A DNA stretch of 61,660 bases, from positions 1-61,660 of the forward strand of contig CANGPW010000004.1 in assembly GCA_947456185.1 (NCBI GenBank), in the 5' to 3' direction. A program made the position numbers and the translations under genes. Each line of letters starts with the position of its first letter. Position 1 is the first letter of the stretch. This stretch comes from Bacteroidota bacterium (GTDB lineage Bacteria > Bacteroidota > Bacteroidia > UKL13-3). The notes under the pieces were generated by a model that saw nothing but the letters and a program-made list of their open reading frames with translations, was not told where the DNA came from and made no database searches. Of this stretch, positions 1 through 9,383 are shown piece after piece.

Positions 1-1
1 C

Positions 2-976
2 ATTGCTACTGCCAATAATTTAGATGCTATTCAACCTGCTTTATTAGATAGGATGGAAATTATAGAAATTAACGGTTATACTTTGGAAGATAAAATAGAA
101 ATTGCTAAAAAATATTTGATTCCAAAGCAAGAAAAGAACCATGGTTTGAAGTTAAATAGTTTTGAATTAGGCAATGAAGTTTTAGAGAAAATAATTGACG
201 GATATACCCGTGAGAGTGGTGTTCGTGGATTAGAAAAACAAATTGCTTCCGTAGCTCGTCACGTGGCGATGCAAAAGGTAATGTTCAAGAAAAATTTAAA
301 GAAAATTGATTTGGACTATTTACCAACTATTTTAGGAGTGGAGCGTGGTGAAAAAGAAATGTATCAAGGAAATGATGTGGCTGGTGTAGTTACAGGTTTG
401 GCTTGGACAAGTGTAGGTGGGGAAATATTATTTATAGAAAGTAGCTTAACGCAAGGAACTGGTAAATTACAATTGACTGGTCAGTTAGGCGATGTGATGA
501 AAGAATCGGCTATTACAGCACTTACGTTTTTAAAATCACATTGCGATTATTTAGGTATAAATCCAAAAGTATTTAACCAATTTGATGTGCATATCCATGT
601 GCCTGCAGGTGCCGTTCCAAAAGATGGTCCATCGGCTGGAGTTACCATGCTTACTTCATTGGCAAGCTTATTTACCCAAAGAAAAGTAAAACCTCAATTG
701 GCTATGACAGGCGAAATTACTTTACGCGGAAAAGTATTGCCAATTGGTGGCGTAAAAGAAAAAATATTGGCCGCTAAACGTGCTGGAATTACAACCATTT
801 TGTTATGTGAAACCAATAAAAAAGATGTAGAAGAAATTAGCAAAAACTACTTAAAAGATGTGAATTTTTATTATGTAAAAAACATGTTGGAGGTTATTGA
901 CTTTGCGCTATTAGACGAAAAAGTAGCTAACCCAGTTAACATGGAAATAGTGGAAATAAAACCTGCTGTTAAATAA
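2..976 (+). CDS. lon: Lon protease, C-terminal part (5' end outside window)
   Basis: ATP-dependent serine protease that degrades misfolded and regulatory proteins in the cytoplasm. The reading frame is open to the left edge, so only about 324 C-terminal residues are here: the end of the AAA+ module (the [18 protein letters not shown] stretch before the sensor region), the small alpha-helical domain with [10 protein letters not shown], then the proteolytic domain. The catalytic serine is in DGPSAG (codon 632-634) and the catalytic lysine is the second K of [10 protein letters not shown] (codon 761-763), the Ser-Lys dyad of LonA. The ATG at 53 lies inside the AAA+ module and is not a start. A strong terminator follows directly. 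Identity is very secure; only the missing N-terminus limits the entry. Confidence 0.97.
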   Translation: MATANNLDAIQPALLDRMEIIEINGYTLEDKIEIAKKYLIPKQEKNHGLKLNSFELGNEVLEKIIDGYTRESGVRGLEKQIASVARHVAMQKVMFKKNLKKIDLDYLPTILGVERGEKEMYQGNDVAGVVTGLAWTSVGGEILFIESSLTQGTGKLQLTGQLGDVMKESAITALTFLKSHCDYLGINPKVFNQFDVHIHVPAGAVPKDGPSAGVTMLTSLASLFTQRKVKPQLAMTGEITLRGKVLPIGGVKEKILAAKRAGITTILLCETNKKDVEEISKNYLKDVNFYYVKNMLEVIDFALLDEKVANPVNMEIVEIKPAVK

Positions 977-991
977 AAAATAACGATAAAT

Positions 992-1034
992 AAAAAAGTT
1001 CCTCTTGAGAATGATTCAAGAGGAACTTTTTTTT
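992..1034 (+). terminator. rho-independent terminator of lon
   Basis: Perfect 11-bp stem GTTCCTCTTGA / TCAAGAGGAAC (998-1008 with 1016-1026), 7-nt loop, then eight T. The A6 run before the stem would make it work on the opposite strand too, for the convergent TPR gene. Confidence 0.9.
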
Positions 1035-1123
1035 GTATTGATTTTTAAAATTCAATGATATTAAATAATTATTCAAAAAAAAACTACAAATTGCTATGTG
1101 GTTTTTGATAAAATATAATTAAA

Positions 1124-2758
1124 CTATTTCTTAAAACTTTTCAATACTTCAATTGCATTTTTATTTGTTGGATCGTATTCTAAAGCTTTTTTATACATTG
1201 CTTTGCATTCAATTTCCATGTCTTTTTGTAAAAAATAATAGCCTAAATAATCAAATGAAGTAGCTAAGTTTTTTGAAAGTGTAGCTTTTTGTTTATTAAA
1301 ACTAGCTGTATCAGCTAAAGTAAGTTCTATGTATTTTTCATATAAATCTTTTGCTACAGTAGTTGTTAATAAAGAATCTATTGAGGTATTTACATTAGCT
1401 CTTTGGAACCAAGCATCAGCATAATCAGGTTTTGCTGAGTTTATTTTTGAAAATGCAGTATCAGCTTTCAAATACATTTTAGCACTGTTATAATATTTAC
1501 CAATGGTATAATTATCTATCAAAGTTACTTTTCTGGCAGTATTCAAATACTCTTCATATGTTAAAGCTGCTTCAGCATATCTTTTTTGTTTAAAATATAT
1601 TTTAGCAATTTCAATTTTTATTTCAGTTTTAGTAGCATTAATTGACAAAGCTTTATTTAAATTTATCAAAGCTAAACTATCGTTTCCAGGTATTTTTGAT
1701 TGTAATTTACCAGTATATTCATAATCACTTTCAGTAATTTTATCAGCAGCTATTTTACTCATTAAAGTTTCCAATGCAGCAAGACCTTTTTTAAAACCTT
1801 CTTGATCGTTTTTTAAATTACTGGCTTCATAACAAGCATAGGCATATAATCTGTTTAAATAAATATTGTTAGTTTTATCCGATTTTTTCGCCTCTTCAAT
1901 ATTCACTAAGGCTTCTGCATATTCTTTAGCCCTGAATAAAATAATGGCAAAACGCATTTGGTTAGCAGAACTTACTTCCGAGTTTTTTAGGTAGTTTTTA
2001 TATGACTCTTTAGCTAAAGCAAATTTGCGTTGAACTGAATAAAATTCCGCTTGATTTTTAAATGCTGTAGCATAATTAGGATCTTTTGAAAATGCTGTAT
2101 CTAATGCTTCCTTAGCTACTTGCAAGTTTTTTACTCTTATCCAAATTAATGCAATTTTAGCAAAAGCTTTTGGTCTATTTGGATCTAAAACTGTGGCTCT
2201 ATTATAAAAAGTAGCCGCTTTACTTCCATCGGCCATTTCTAAATACACATCGCCAGCAGTGGTAAGTACATCATAGTCATCTTTGGTAATTTTATAAGCT
2301 TCTTCCATTAAAGCAGATGCCTGAGCCAATAACTTATTTTCACCAGCAATCATTCCACTAGCAATAGCCACTAAACCTTTGGCATTATTATAATCGCCAT
2401 ATTTGTCCTTGCATATTGCCAATGCTTTATCAAATTGAATTTGTGCTTCCGCTGTTTTTCCTTCTTCTAATAGCAATTCGCCTAAACCAGCATATAATTG
2501 AGGAGTTTTTGGTGCTGCCGCAATTCCTAAGTTGTAAATTATAAAAGCTGAATCAGCCTTAAATAAGTTATTATAAGCTTGTCCTAAATAATAGTAAGCC
2601 TCACCATAAGCAGGTTCTTTTTGAATTGATATAGTGAAAATATTTCTTGCACTTTCATATTTTTCAAAATCCAATGCTTTTAAACCATCGTTTAAAAGTT
2701 GCGCTTTTAAAGACACACTTACTATAAAAATTTGTAGTAATAAAACCAGTCGTTTCAT
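1124..2758 (-). CDS. secreted/periplasmic TPR-repeat protein
   Basis: 544-residue protein made almost entirely of tetratricopeptide repeats after an N-terminal signal sequence (MKRLVLLLQIFIVSVSLKAQ, probable cleavage after KAQ). TPR-type helical pairs are visible throughout, for example YGEAYYYLGQAYNNLFKADSAFIIY near the start and CKAMYKKALEYDPTNKNAIEVL at the very end. TPR arrays are protein-protein interaction scaffolds; no catalytic motif is seen, so the partner is unknown. The start is taken at 2758 because it begins the signal peptide; an in-frame codon 54 nt upstream would bury it. It converges on lon across the 992-1034 hairpin, and its neighbours are unrelated, so context gives no function. 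Related Bacteroidota proteins are usually annotated only as tetratricopeptide repeat proteins. Confidence 0.85.
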   Translation of the reverse strand: MKRLVLLLQIFIVSVSLKAQLLNDGLKALDFEKYESARNIFTISIQKEPAYGEAYYYLGQAYNNLFKADSAFIIYNLGIAAAPKTPQLYAGLGELLLEEGKTAEAQIQFDKALAICKDKYGDYNNAKGLVAIASGMIAGENKLLAQASALMEEAYKITKDDYDVLTTAGDVYLEMADGSKAATFYNRATVLDPNRPKAFAKIALIWIRVKNLQVAKEALDTAFSKDPNYATAFKNQAEFYSVQRKFALAKESYKNYLKNSEVSSANQMRFAIILFRAKEYAEALVNIEEAKKSDKTNNIYLNRLYAYACYEASNLKNDQEGFKKGLAALETLMSKIAADKITESDYEYTGKLQSKIPGNDSLALINLNKALSINATKTEIKIEIAKIYFKQKRYAEAALTYEEYLNTARKVTLIDNYTIGKYYNSAKMYLKADTAFSKINSAKPDYADAWFQRANVNTSIDSLLTTTVAKDLYEKYIELTLADTASFNKQKATLSKNLATSFDYLGYYFLQKDMEIECKAMYKKALEYDPTNKNAIEVLKSFKK

Positions 2759-2873
2759 GTTTGTTATTTTTGTTTGTAAAATTATATATTTTCTGGGCAA
2801 TAAATATGCCACAAGGCACTGTATAGTTAAATAAAAGTGAATAGTAACTAAAATTTAACATTCAATTGTTATT

Positions 2874-3878
2874 TTATATTTTTAAACCTAACCATTCTTT
2901 AGCTGTTTTGTATAAAACTTGTTCTTTCTGTTCCGTGGTTAGTTCCTTCATTTCTTCTATAAATTTTCCATGTTCTAAATCGCCAAGCGGAAACGGAAAA
3001 TCGCTGCCCAATGCAATTTTATTTACACCAAACATTTTTATCAAAAACCTAAAAGTTTCATCATCGTGCACCAAACTATCAATGTAAAACTTATCGATAT
3101 AAGTTTTTGGATCACTAATTTTATTTACGTTACATAAATCAGGGCGCGCATGAAAAGCATGACTAATTCGTCCTAATGTTTGTGGAAAGCAACCACCACC
3201 ATGCGCAAATAAGACACGTAATTTTGGAAATTTATCAAAAATTCCACCAAAAATTAAGCTACAAATGGCCAAACTTGTTTCGGCTGGCATACCTATTAGC
3301 CAAGGTAAAAAATAGTTAGGCATTTTTTCCTGACCCATCATATCCCAGGGATGAATAAAAATTGGCATATCAGCTTTTTCGGCTGCAGCAAAAAAAGGAT
3401 GATAATATTCATCATCTAAATTTCGGTGTTCTATATGTGTTCCAATTTCTACACCTGCTAAATTCAATTCGTATTTGCAACGCATTAATTCTTCAATGGC
3501 CAAGTTCACATCTTGCATGGGCAAAGTGGCCAAGCCTAATAAACGTGTTGGATTTTCTTCCTGAATTTTTGCTAGATAATTGTTATAATATTTTGCCCAA
3601 TCGAGGGTATGTTCTGGCTTTGCCCAATAATAAAATAAAACCGGAATTGGCGAAAGTGCCATGATGTCAATGCCATGTTCATCCATGTGGGCTATGATGC
3701 GTTTTGGATCCCAACACAAATCGTCAATGGTTCTAAAAAAAGTGCCATCCGCTTTCATCATATTTGCCTGTCCTAGCTGAAAATGATCGAGGTAAATAAA
3801 CTCATCGCCATAACCATATTTATCTTTTAGGTTTGGCATAAATTCAGGTAAAATATGTGCGTGAACGTCTATTTTCAT
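2874..3878 (-). CDS. ACMSD-type amidohydrolase (2-amino-3-carboxymuconate-6-semialdehyde decarboxylase)
   Basis: Metal-dependent decarboxylase of the amidohydrolase superfamily. ACMSD converts aminocarboxymuconate semialdehyde to aminomuconate semialdehyde, diverting the kynurenine pathway from quinolinate/NAD synthesis to tryptophan catabolism. 334 residues, the usual length. The Zn ligands of the characterised Pseudomonas enzyme have counterparts at nearly the same positions: HxH at 6/8, His176 (FIHPWD), Asp293 (GSDFPFP). The catalytic His is at 226 (FAHGGG), and substrate-binding arginines appear at 49 and 237. The stretch IHPWDMMGQEKMPNYFLPWL is typical of ACMSD. The start is the ATG before KIDVHAH; a TTG 21 nt upstream is less likely. 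No other kynurenine genes are adjacent. A gamma-resorcylate-type decarboxylase is the alternative, but the ACMSD-specific residues argue against it. Confidence 0.88.
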   Translation of the reverse strand: MKIDVHAHILPEFMPNLKDKYGYGDEFIYLDHFQLGQANMMKADGTFFRTIDDLCWDPKRIIAHMDEHGIDIMALSPIPVLFYYWAKPEHTLDWAKYYNNYLAKIQEENPTRLLGLATLPMQDVNLAIEELMRCKYELNLAGVEIGTHIEHRNLDDEYYHPFFAAAEKADMPIFIHPWDMMGQEKMPNYFLPWLIGMPAETSLAICSLIFGGIFDKFPKLRVLFAHGGGCFPQTLGRISHAFHARPDLCNVNKISDPKTYIDKFYIDSLVHDDETFRFLIKMFGVNKIALGSDFPFPLGDLEHGKFIEEMKELTTEQKEQVLYKTAKEWLGLKI

Positions 3879-4368
3879 TGGTTTTTTTGAATGTTTCAAT
3901 TATCTTTTACCTGTATGACGCCTTTCGAGCGCAATGGCCTTTTAATCGTCTGACAGGGTAGTTCAATCGATAAATTCCCGCAATAATAAGTTTATATCAG
4001 TAAATATTTGAATGATTTTTAGCTTTTTAAAAAGCAACTGGCTTCTGGCGGCTTACGTTTGGCTGTTCATCTCTCAAAAAGTAGTTATGAAATTTTTGAA
4101 ATTCAATTTCTAGACATAATTATTTTTCCATTTTTCTTCATACTTTTTTCATTTCTACTTCGATTACGCCCAGTATCAATTACAAAGTATGAAAAAGCTA
4201 GATAAAATAAGCTATCTCCCCGCCAGGCATGAAGCACGGCCGACATTTTTGTTGGGCCAACCCTCGACTAATTTTAAAATTTACAAAAAATGTATACTTA
4301 AGTTTTTCTATTAATAACTATTTCAAACTTATTTTCAAATAAATGTTATTGTGTAATATTTATTTATA
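3879..4368. other. 490-bp gene-free stretch
   Basis: No plausible gene on either strand. It holds a perfect palindrome GCTTTTTAAAAAGC (4022-4035), a GAAATT/AATTTC partial hairpin around 4088-4110, and a conspicuous GC-rich patch at about 4217-4268 (CCCCGCCAGGCATGAAGC followed by GGCCGAC and GTTGGGCC) in otherwise AT-rich DNA. It probably contains the upstream region of the decarboxylase gene at its left end; the rest may be decayed foreign sequence. Confidence 0.5.
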
Positions 4369-5919
4369 CTACAAAGCCAAAGTCTCTGTATTTCTATTTA
4401 TCAAGCAAATACCATCCATTTCCATAGGTTGTTCTATGCCAATTAATGCTAAAATGGTTGGTGCTAAATCGGCTAATTTCCCATTGTTTAAATGATGCGT
4501 GTGTTCTGGTTCTACCAATATACAAGGCACTTCGTTGGTGGTATGCGCAGTATTGGCAGAGCCATCATCGTTCAGCATAAATTCACCATTGCCATGGTCG
4601 GCAGTAATTAAAAACGAGTAGCCATTTTTTAAACCTTCAGGAACGATGCGTCCCAAACATTCATCTACTTTTTCTACTGCTTTTATTTCAGCACTAATTA
4701 CACCTGTATGTCCAACCATATCGGGGTTTGCAAAATTCACCACCATGAAATCAGCTTCATTATTGGCAATTTCGTCCAATGTAAATTGGCAAACACCCTC
4801 GGCATTCATTTCAGGTTTAAAATCGTAGGTAGGAACATCCTTTGGCGATGGCGCCATGTGGCGTGTTTCACCAGTAAATTCCTTTTCTTGTCCGCCACTA
4901 AAAAAGAAAGTTACATGCGGATATTTTTCTGTTTCGGCTATGCGCACTTGCTTTTTATTATGAGTTTCCAACAATTCGCCTAAAGTATTATTCAACTCAA
5001 TATCGACAAACATGACTTCTACATCTTTAAAATTTTTATCGTAAGCAGTAAGGGTAATGTATTTTAATGGCAATTTCTTCATTTGCTGTTCAGCAAAATC
5101 TTCTTGCGTTAAAACCTGCGTAATTTCACGGCCTCTGTCTGTTCTAAAGTTAAAACAAATTACCACATCATTAGGGTTCAAGGTGGCTAATGCATTATTA
5201 TTTTCATCTACACAAACCAATGGTTTTAAAAATTCATCGGTTTCACCAACATCATATTTTTGCTGAATAGAGGCTAAAATACCGTTGGTTTTTTCGCCAG
5301 TTCCATTTACCAATAAATCGTAAGCTAGTTTTACCCTATCCCAACGTTTATCACGGTCCATAGCATAATAACGCCCAATTACACTTGCTAATTTACCATC
5401 AGTTTTTTGTAAATGATCAAGTGTGTCTTTTAAATATTTTATACCATTATTTGGGTCTGTATCACGACCATCAGTAAAGGCATGAAGGTAAAAATTATTG
5501 AAGTTGTTTTCTTTAAAAATATTACATAATCCATTTAAATGATTCAAACTGCTATGTACGCCACCATCGCTTAATAAACCCATTAAATGAATTTTTTTGT
5601 TATTAGTTTTGGCGTATTCAATGGCATTTTTCAGCACAGCAATTTCAGCTACTTTATTTTCACGAAACAATTTATCAATTAAAATCAATTGCTGATAAAC
5701 CACTCTGCCCGCACCAATATTCATGTGGCCAACTTCGCTGTTACCCATTTGCCCGCTGGGCAATCCAACCCATTCGCCACAGGTATGTAACAAGCAATGC
5801 GGATTGTTTTTTATTAAATGATCAAAATTAGGAGTATTGGCTAATTCAATGGCATTTCCAGGGTATTTGGTTCCTTGTCCCCAACCATCCAATATCAAAA
5901 GTATTACACGTTTGTTCAT
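4369..5919 (-). CDS. gpmI: 2,3-bisphosphoglycerate-independent phosphoglycerate mutase
   Basis: Cofactor-independent phosphoglycerate mutase, interconverting 3- and 2-phosphoglycerate in glycolysis/gluconeogenesis through a phosphoserine intermediate and two Mn2+ ions; cytoplasmic. 516 residues, the normal length. Visible motifs: metal-binding Asp11 in LILDGWG, phosphorylated Ser61 in GQMGNSEVGHMNIGAGR, the substrate-binding DGRDTDP, and C-terminal metal ligands in FANPDMVGHTG, TADHGNGE and HTTNEVPC. The start at 5919 gives the usual MNKRVILLILDGWG; an ATG five codons upstream (5934) is possible. It appears monocistronic, flanked by gene-free DNA and a tandem-repeat spacer. Confidence 0.97.
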   Translation of the reverse strand: MNKRVILLILDGWGQGTKYPGNAIELANTPNFDHLIKNNPHCLLHTCGEWVGLPSGQMGNSEVGHMNIGAGRVVYQQLILIDKLFRENKVAEIAVLKNAIEYAKTNNKKIHLMGLLSDGGVHSSLNHLNGLCNIFKENNFNNFYLHAFTDGRDTDPNNGIKYLKDTLDHLQKTDGKLASVIGRYYAMDRDKRWDRVKLAYDLLVNGTGEKTNGILASIQQKYDVGETDEFLKPLVCVDENNNALATLNPNDVVICFNFRTDRGREITQVLTQEDFAEQQMKKLPLKYITLTAYDKNFKDVEVMFVDIELNNTLGELLETHNKKQVRIAETEKYPHVTFFFSGGQEKEFTGETRHMAPSPKDVPTYDFKPEMNAEGVCQFTLDEIANNEADFMVVNFANPDMVGHTGVISAEIKAVEKVDECLGRIVPEGLKNGYSFLITADHGNGEFMLNDDGSANTAHTTNEVPCILVEPEHTHHLNNGKLADLAPTILALIGIEQPMEMDGICLINRNTETLAL

Positions 5920-6000
5920 GCTGCAATTAATCATAATTTTAGTTATTGAACAAGAATATATGTTACATATTTATTTGATTGTTGAATTGTTAGATTGTTG

Positions 6001-6048
6001 AATTGATGAATTGATGAATTGATGAATTGATGAATTGATGAATTGATG
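6001..6048. repeat. tandem repeat, six copies of AATTGATG
   Basis: Six perfect 8-bp copies in a row, preceded by degenerate copies (TTGATTGTTGAATTGTTAGATTG). Lies between the M43 protease terminator and gpmI. Reading frames through it on both strands are artefacts of the repeat. Confidence 0.95.
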
Positions 6049-6111
6049 AAAAAATAATAAATATACTTATTGCAAAAAAACTTTAACTTTATCTTTTTGG
6101 TAATTTTCAGG

Positions 6112-6148
6112 AAAAAAAAAGAGGAAAAAGCCAAAGCAATTTCCTCTT
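6112..6148 (-). terminator. terminator of the M43 protease gene
   Basis: Stem AAGAGGAAA / TTTCCTCTT (6119-6127 with 6140-6148), 12-nt loop; read on the minus strand it ends in a run of T (the A-run 6112-6120). Confidence 0.8.
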
Positions 6149-6193
6149 ATTGTTTATACTATTTTTTGTCAATTTCTTATTGCCAATTGCCAA

Positions 6194-8041
6194 TTAATTC
6201 ACCATCCACTTGCTGGTAAATGTTTGTTCGTTTTGTTGTAATTTAATAACATAAATTCCTTTTGCAAATTCAGCTGAATTTAATTCAATATTATGTTCAC
6301 CGGTTGAATAGATATCGTTCGAAATATTTTTTACTAATTTACCCGTCATATCAAATAAATTTATGTTGATATTTGATTTAGAAACATTGGTAAATACTAA
6401 GTTTGAAATTCCATTAGTAGGATTTGGATTGATTGAAATATAAATTCCGTTATTTGCTTCATTTATTGCGTTAACAAACTCTCCAATTTGAATATTATCA
6501 ATATAAGTGTTATTTCCTCTGCGGGCTTGTAATTCAAAACGAACCCTGAAATTATTATATGTTTTATAATCGGTAAGATCTAAACTTAATTGTTTCCATT
6601 GATTACTTGTTGGAATAAAAGCTGAATCACTTTTTGCAGGAGCAGTTTCGATATCTGCAATTGTAAAAACTTTTGCCAAAACTTCTGTTCTTCCATAACT
6701 ATTAGAAACAAACATATTTATTTGGTCACTTGAACCACTTACCCTTTTAGCGTGTGCAATTTGAAAAGTTAAAGTTGGTTTGGTTAAATTAGTAATATCA
6801 ATATTACTTGTATGGAATTCATCACGAGTGTTCAAAATACTGTTGGCTCCATTATCGTAAGCATTAAAACGCATGCTTGTATTGTCTTTATAACCAACTT
6901 GGTTATTGGCTTTCCAACCATTGATAGGATTCATGAAATTTTCAATCTCAAAACGATTAACTTGTTCGTTAAAATCTATCAAAACTGGCGCTTTAATTAC
7001 TGCAGAAGTCAAAGGCTTATAAGTTCCATCAGCATTGATACCAGCTGCACTTAAATTAGCAGTTGAATATATATTGGCTCTATATGTGTTCATTAAACTT
7101 TTCATTCTTACAGATTGTCCAGCGGTATACATATCCATGCAAGTTCCATCAGCATAATCCATATAATTTTTAATATTATCAGCTAAATCTGGAACATCAT
7201 TTGAGCAAGAATTTTGAGAAGTAGGACACCCACTTGTAGAAACAGCCACTGGAGGAGTATCACAAACTTGATCACCTTGAGATGAACAATTACTTGAGGT
7301 TCCACCTACACATCCACCTTGAAAAGGATGATATAAACCACACCAATGGCCTGATTCATGGGTTACAGTTCTACCAGCTTGACCAGTTTGACCCAATCCA
7401 ATATTTCCAACTTGATCAGCTCTTACAATAATTCCATCAGTGGTAGGTCTTGAATTACGAGAATTAGGAAATTGTGCATATCCAAGTATAATAGAACCAG
7501 CAGGAGCGCTTGAGCTATTAATTATATTTACTACCCAAATATTAAAATATTTGTTACTATCCCAATAACTTAATTTTTTGGTGTTATCAGTTCCATCAAT
7601 TGTTTCAGTTGCATTATAGATTCTATTGACTCCATCAGTTGGATTTCCACTTGGGTCAATTTGAGCTAATCTGAATTCTATTTCGGCATCTACCGATTTG
7701 GTATCAGTGCTTGAACCACCATTAGTTCCAACTTTTTTTCTGAAATCTTCATTCATTACACGAATACAATCATTGATTTGAGCTTGAGTGATATTCTCTG
7801 ACGAATTTTTATGAATTATGTGAAAAACTACTGGAATATAAATTACTGTTCCTGCTTTAGCTAAACTAAATTTACTAGCATAATCACGGGCAATTTGATT
7901 ACCACGTTCTTCTTCTATTTTTAAAAGTGGATTTTCACGAACAGCCTTAACATACAATTCATCGGTAAAACATGGTATTACAGATTGGGCAAAACTTTGA
8001 AGTGAAAACAATAAAACTAATAAACTACAAACTTTCTTCAT
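6194..8041 (-). CDS. secreted M43-family zinc metalloprotease with T9SS type A sorting domain
   Basis: 615-residue secreted protease. N-terminal signal peptide (about residues 1-19, ending SFAQ). The catalytic domain carries HESGHWCGLYH at 228-238, the HExxHxxGxxH zinc motif of metzincins, and the Met-turn NYMDY at 292-296 followed by CMDMYTAGQ, as in pappalysin/cytophagalysin (MEROPS M43). Six or more cysteines between 244 and 301 probably form disulfides. A beta-rich middle region (about 345-530) resembles a carbohydrate-binding or jelly-roll module. Residues 535-615 are a T9SS type A C-terminal domain (INPNPTNG ... GKLVKNI ... KGIYVIKL), so it should be exported by T9SS and anchored or released at the cell surface. 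Monocistronic with its own terminator. Confidence 0.93.
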   Translation of the reverse strand: MKKVCSLLVLLFSLQSFAQSVIPCFTDELYVKAVRENPLLKIEEERGNQIARDYASKFSLAKAGTVIYIPVVFHIIHKNSSENITQAQINDCIRVMNEDFRKKVGTNGGSSTDTKSVDAEIEFRLAQIDPSGNPTDGVNRIYNATETIDGTDNTKKLSYWDSNKYFNIWVVNIINSSSAPAGSIILGYAQFPNSRNSRPTTDGIIVRADQVGNIGLGQTGQAGRTVTHESGHWCGLYHPFQGGCVGGTSSNCSSQGDQVCDTPPVAVSTSGCPTSQNSCSNDVPDLADNIKNYMDYADGTCMDMYTAGQSVRMKSLMNTYRANIYSTANLSAAGINADGTYKPLTSAVIKAPVLIDFNEQVNRFEIENFMNPINGWKANNQVGYKDNTSMRFNAYDNGANSILNTRDEFHTSNIDITNLTKPTLTFQIAHAKRVSGSSDQINMFVSNSYGRTEVLAKVFTIADIETAPAKSDSAFIPTSNQWKQLSLDLTDYKTYNNFRVRFELQARRGNNTYIDNIQIGEFVNAINEANNGIYISINPNPTNGISNLVFTNVSKSNININLFDMTGKLVKNISNDIYSTGEHNIELNSAEFAKGIYVIKLQQNEQTFTSKWMVN

Positions 8042-8220
8042 TTAAAAAATATTTAAGTTTACAAATAAAGTCCATTTTCGGAAAAATGTAAATAAACGTT
8101 TGTATGACTTATGTAAAATAAATTAGGTTTTTAAGTGTTGGAGAGTTTATGTGTTGGAGGGTTTAAGTTTTAAAGTGATGGAATGTTGATGTATTTAGCA
8201 AATAGTAAGATGTTTCAAAT

Positions 8221-9300
8221 TTACTTGTAAATTTTATTCATTAAAAAATAATCAACCAAAACAATGGCAGCCATGGCCTCTACAATTGGAACTGCTCTTG
8301 GAACTACGCAAGGATCGTGGCGACCTTCCGCTTTAAATTCAATGTTTTCGAGAGAAGTATTTAACGTATTTTGATTTTGCTTGATGGTAGAAACTGGTTT
8401 GAAAGCAGCTTTAAAAACAATATCCATTCCATTGCTAATACCACCTTGAATGCCACCACTGTGGTTGGTTTGCGTTTCAATTTGTTGGTTGTTGTTTATT
8501 TCAAAAACATCATTATGTTCACTTCCTTTCATGGAAACACAATCAAAACCGCTACCAATTTCAAATCCTTTGCAAGCATTGATACTTAAAATAGCCTTTC
8601 CCAATTCTGCATGTAATTTATTAAAAACTGGCTCGCCAAAACCAACCGGAACACCTTTACAAACACAAGTAATAATTCCTCCAACTGAGTCACCTTCAGC
8701 TTTTACTTGTTCAATTAATGCAATCATTTTGTTGGCTGTTTCAGCATCTGGACAACGAACTATGTTATTTTCAATTTCAGAAAAATCAAAATTTTCAATG
8801 GCTTTTTCTAATTTAATAGAATGAATTTGTGAAACAAAAGCATTTATAAAAATTCCAATATTATTTAACACCATTTTAGCAACCGAACCGGCTAAAACCC
8901 TTGCCACTGTTTCGCGGGCCGATTGGCGTCCACCACCTCTATAATCTCTTATTCCGTATTTTTGTTCAAAGGTATAATCGGCATGGGAAGGACGAAATAC
9001 ATTTTTCAAATGTTCATAATCTGCCGGATTTTGGTTTTTGTTTTTAACAATTAATGTAATTGGTGCACCCGTTGTTTTTCCATCAAAAATTCCACTTAAT
9101 ACCTCAAAACTTTCGTCTTCATGTCGTTCAGAGGTAATTTTGGATTGTCCTGGCTTGCGCCTATTTAAATCAGTTTGTACCAAATCAAAATCAAACAAAA
9201 TATTGGGCATCATACCATCAATCACAACGCCTAAGGCATTGCCATGACTTTCGCCAAAAGTGCTTATTTTAAAAATATTTCCGAACGAATTTCCTGCCAT
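8221..9300 (-). CDS. aroC: chorismate synthase
   Basis: Last step of the shikimate pathway: anti-elimination of phosphate from EPSP to give chorismate, needing reduced FMN. 359 residues, full length. Signature motifs are present: FGESHGNALGVVIDG at the N-terminus, the FMN/EPSP-binding FRPSHADYTFEQKYG and DYRGGGRQSARETVARV in the middle, and GRHDPCVVPRAVPIVEAM near the end. Start ATG at 9300 (MAGNSFG). No other aro genes adjacent; a bidirectional hairpin at 9333-9366 separates it from the upstream lipoprotein gene, so it is probably its own unit. Confidence 0.97.
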   Translation of the reverse strand: MAGNSFGNIFKISTFGESHGNALGVVIDGMMPNILFDFDLVQTDLNRRKPGQSKITSERHEDESFEVLSGIFDGKTTGAPITLIVKNKNQNPADYEHLKNVFRPSHADYTFEQKYGIRDYRGGGRQSARETVARVLAGSVAKMVLNNIGIFINAFVSQIHSIKLEKAIENFDFSEIENNIVRCPDAETANKMIALIEQVKAEGDSVGGIITCVCKGVPVGFGEPVFNKLHAELGKAILSINACKGFEIGSGFDCVSMKGSEHNDVFEINNNQQIETQTNHSGGIQGGISNGMDIVFKAAFKPVSTIKQNQNTLNTSLENIEFKAEGRHDPCVVPRAVPIVEAMAAIVLVDYFLMNKIYK

Positions 9301-9332
9301 AATAATTGAGCAATAATAAAGATTTATTGCAT

Positions 9333-9366
9333 AAAAAAAGCGACTGTTTACACAATCGCTTTTTTT
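9333..9366 (-). terminator. terminator downstream of the 9384-9959 lipoprotein gene
   Basis: AAAAAAAGCGA / TCGCTTTTTTT stem (9333-9343 with 9356-9366), 12-nt loop, A/T tracts on both sides, so potentially bidirectional. Confidence 0.8.
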
Positions 9367-9383
9367 ATAAATATATAATTAGC

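Noticed and set aside
3900..4368. tRNA or other known RNA gene in the long spacer
   Set aside because: No cloverleaf, T-arm or CCA pattern recognised on either strand.
5943..6134. Open frame of about 60 codons on the minus strand between gpmI and the M43 protease gene
   Set aside because: Its residues are a translation of the AATTGATG tandem repeat and it covers the protease terminator; no signal or domain.
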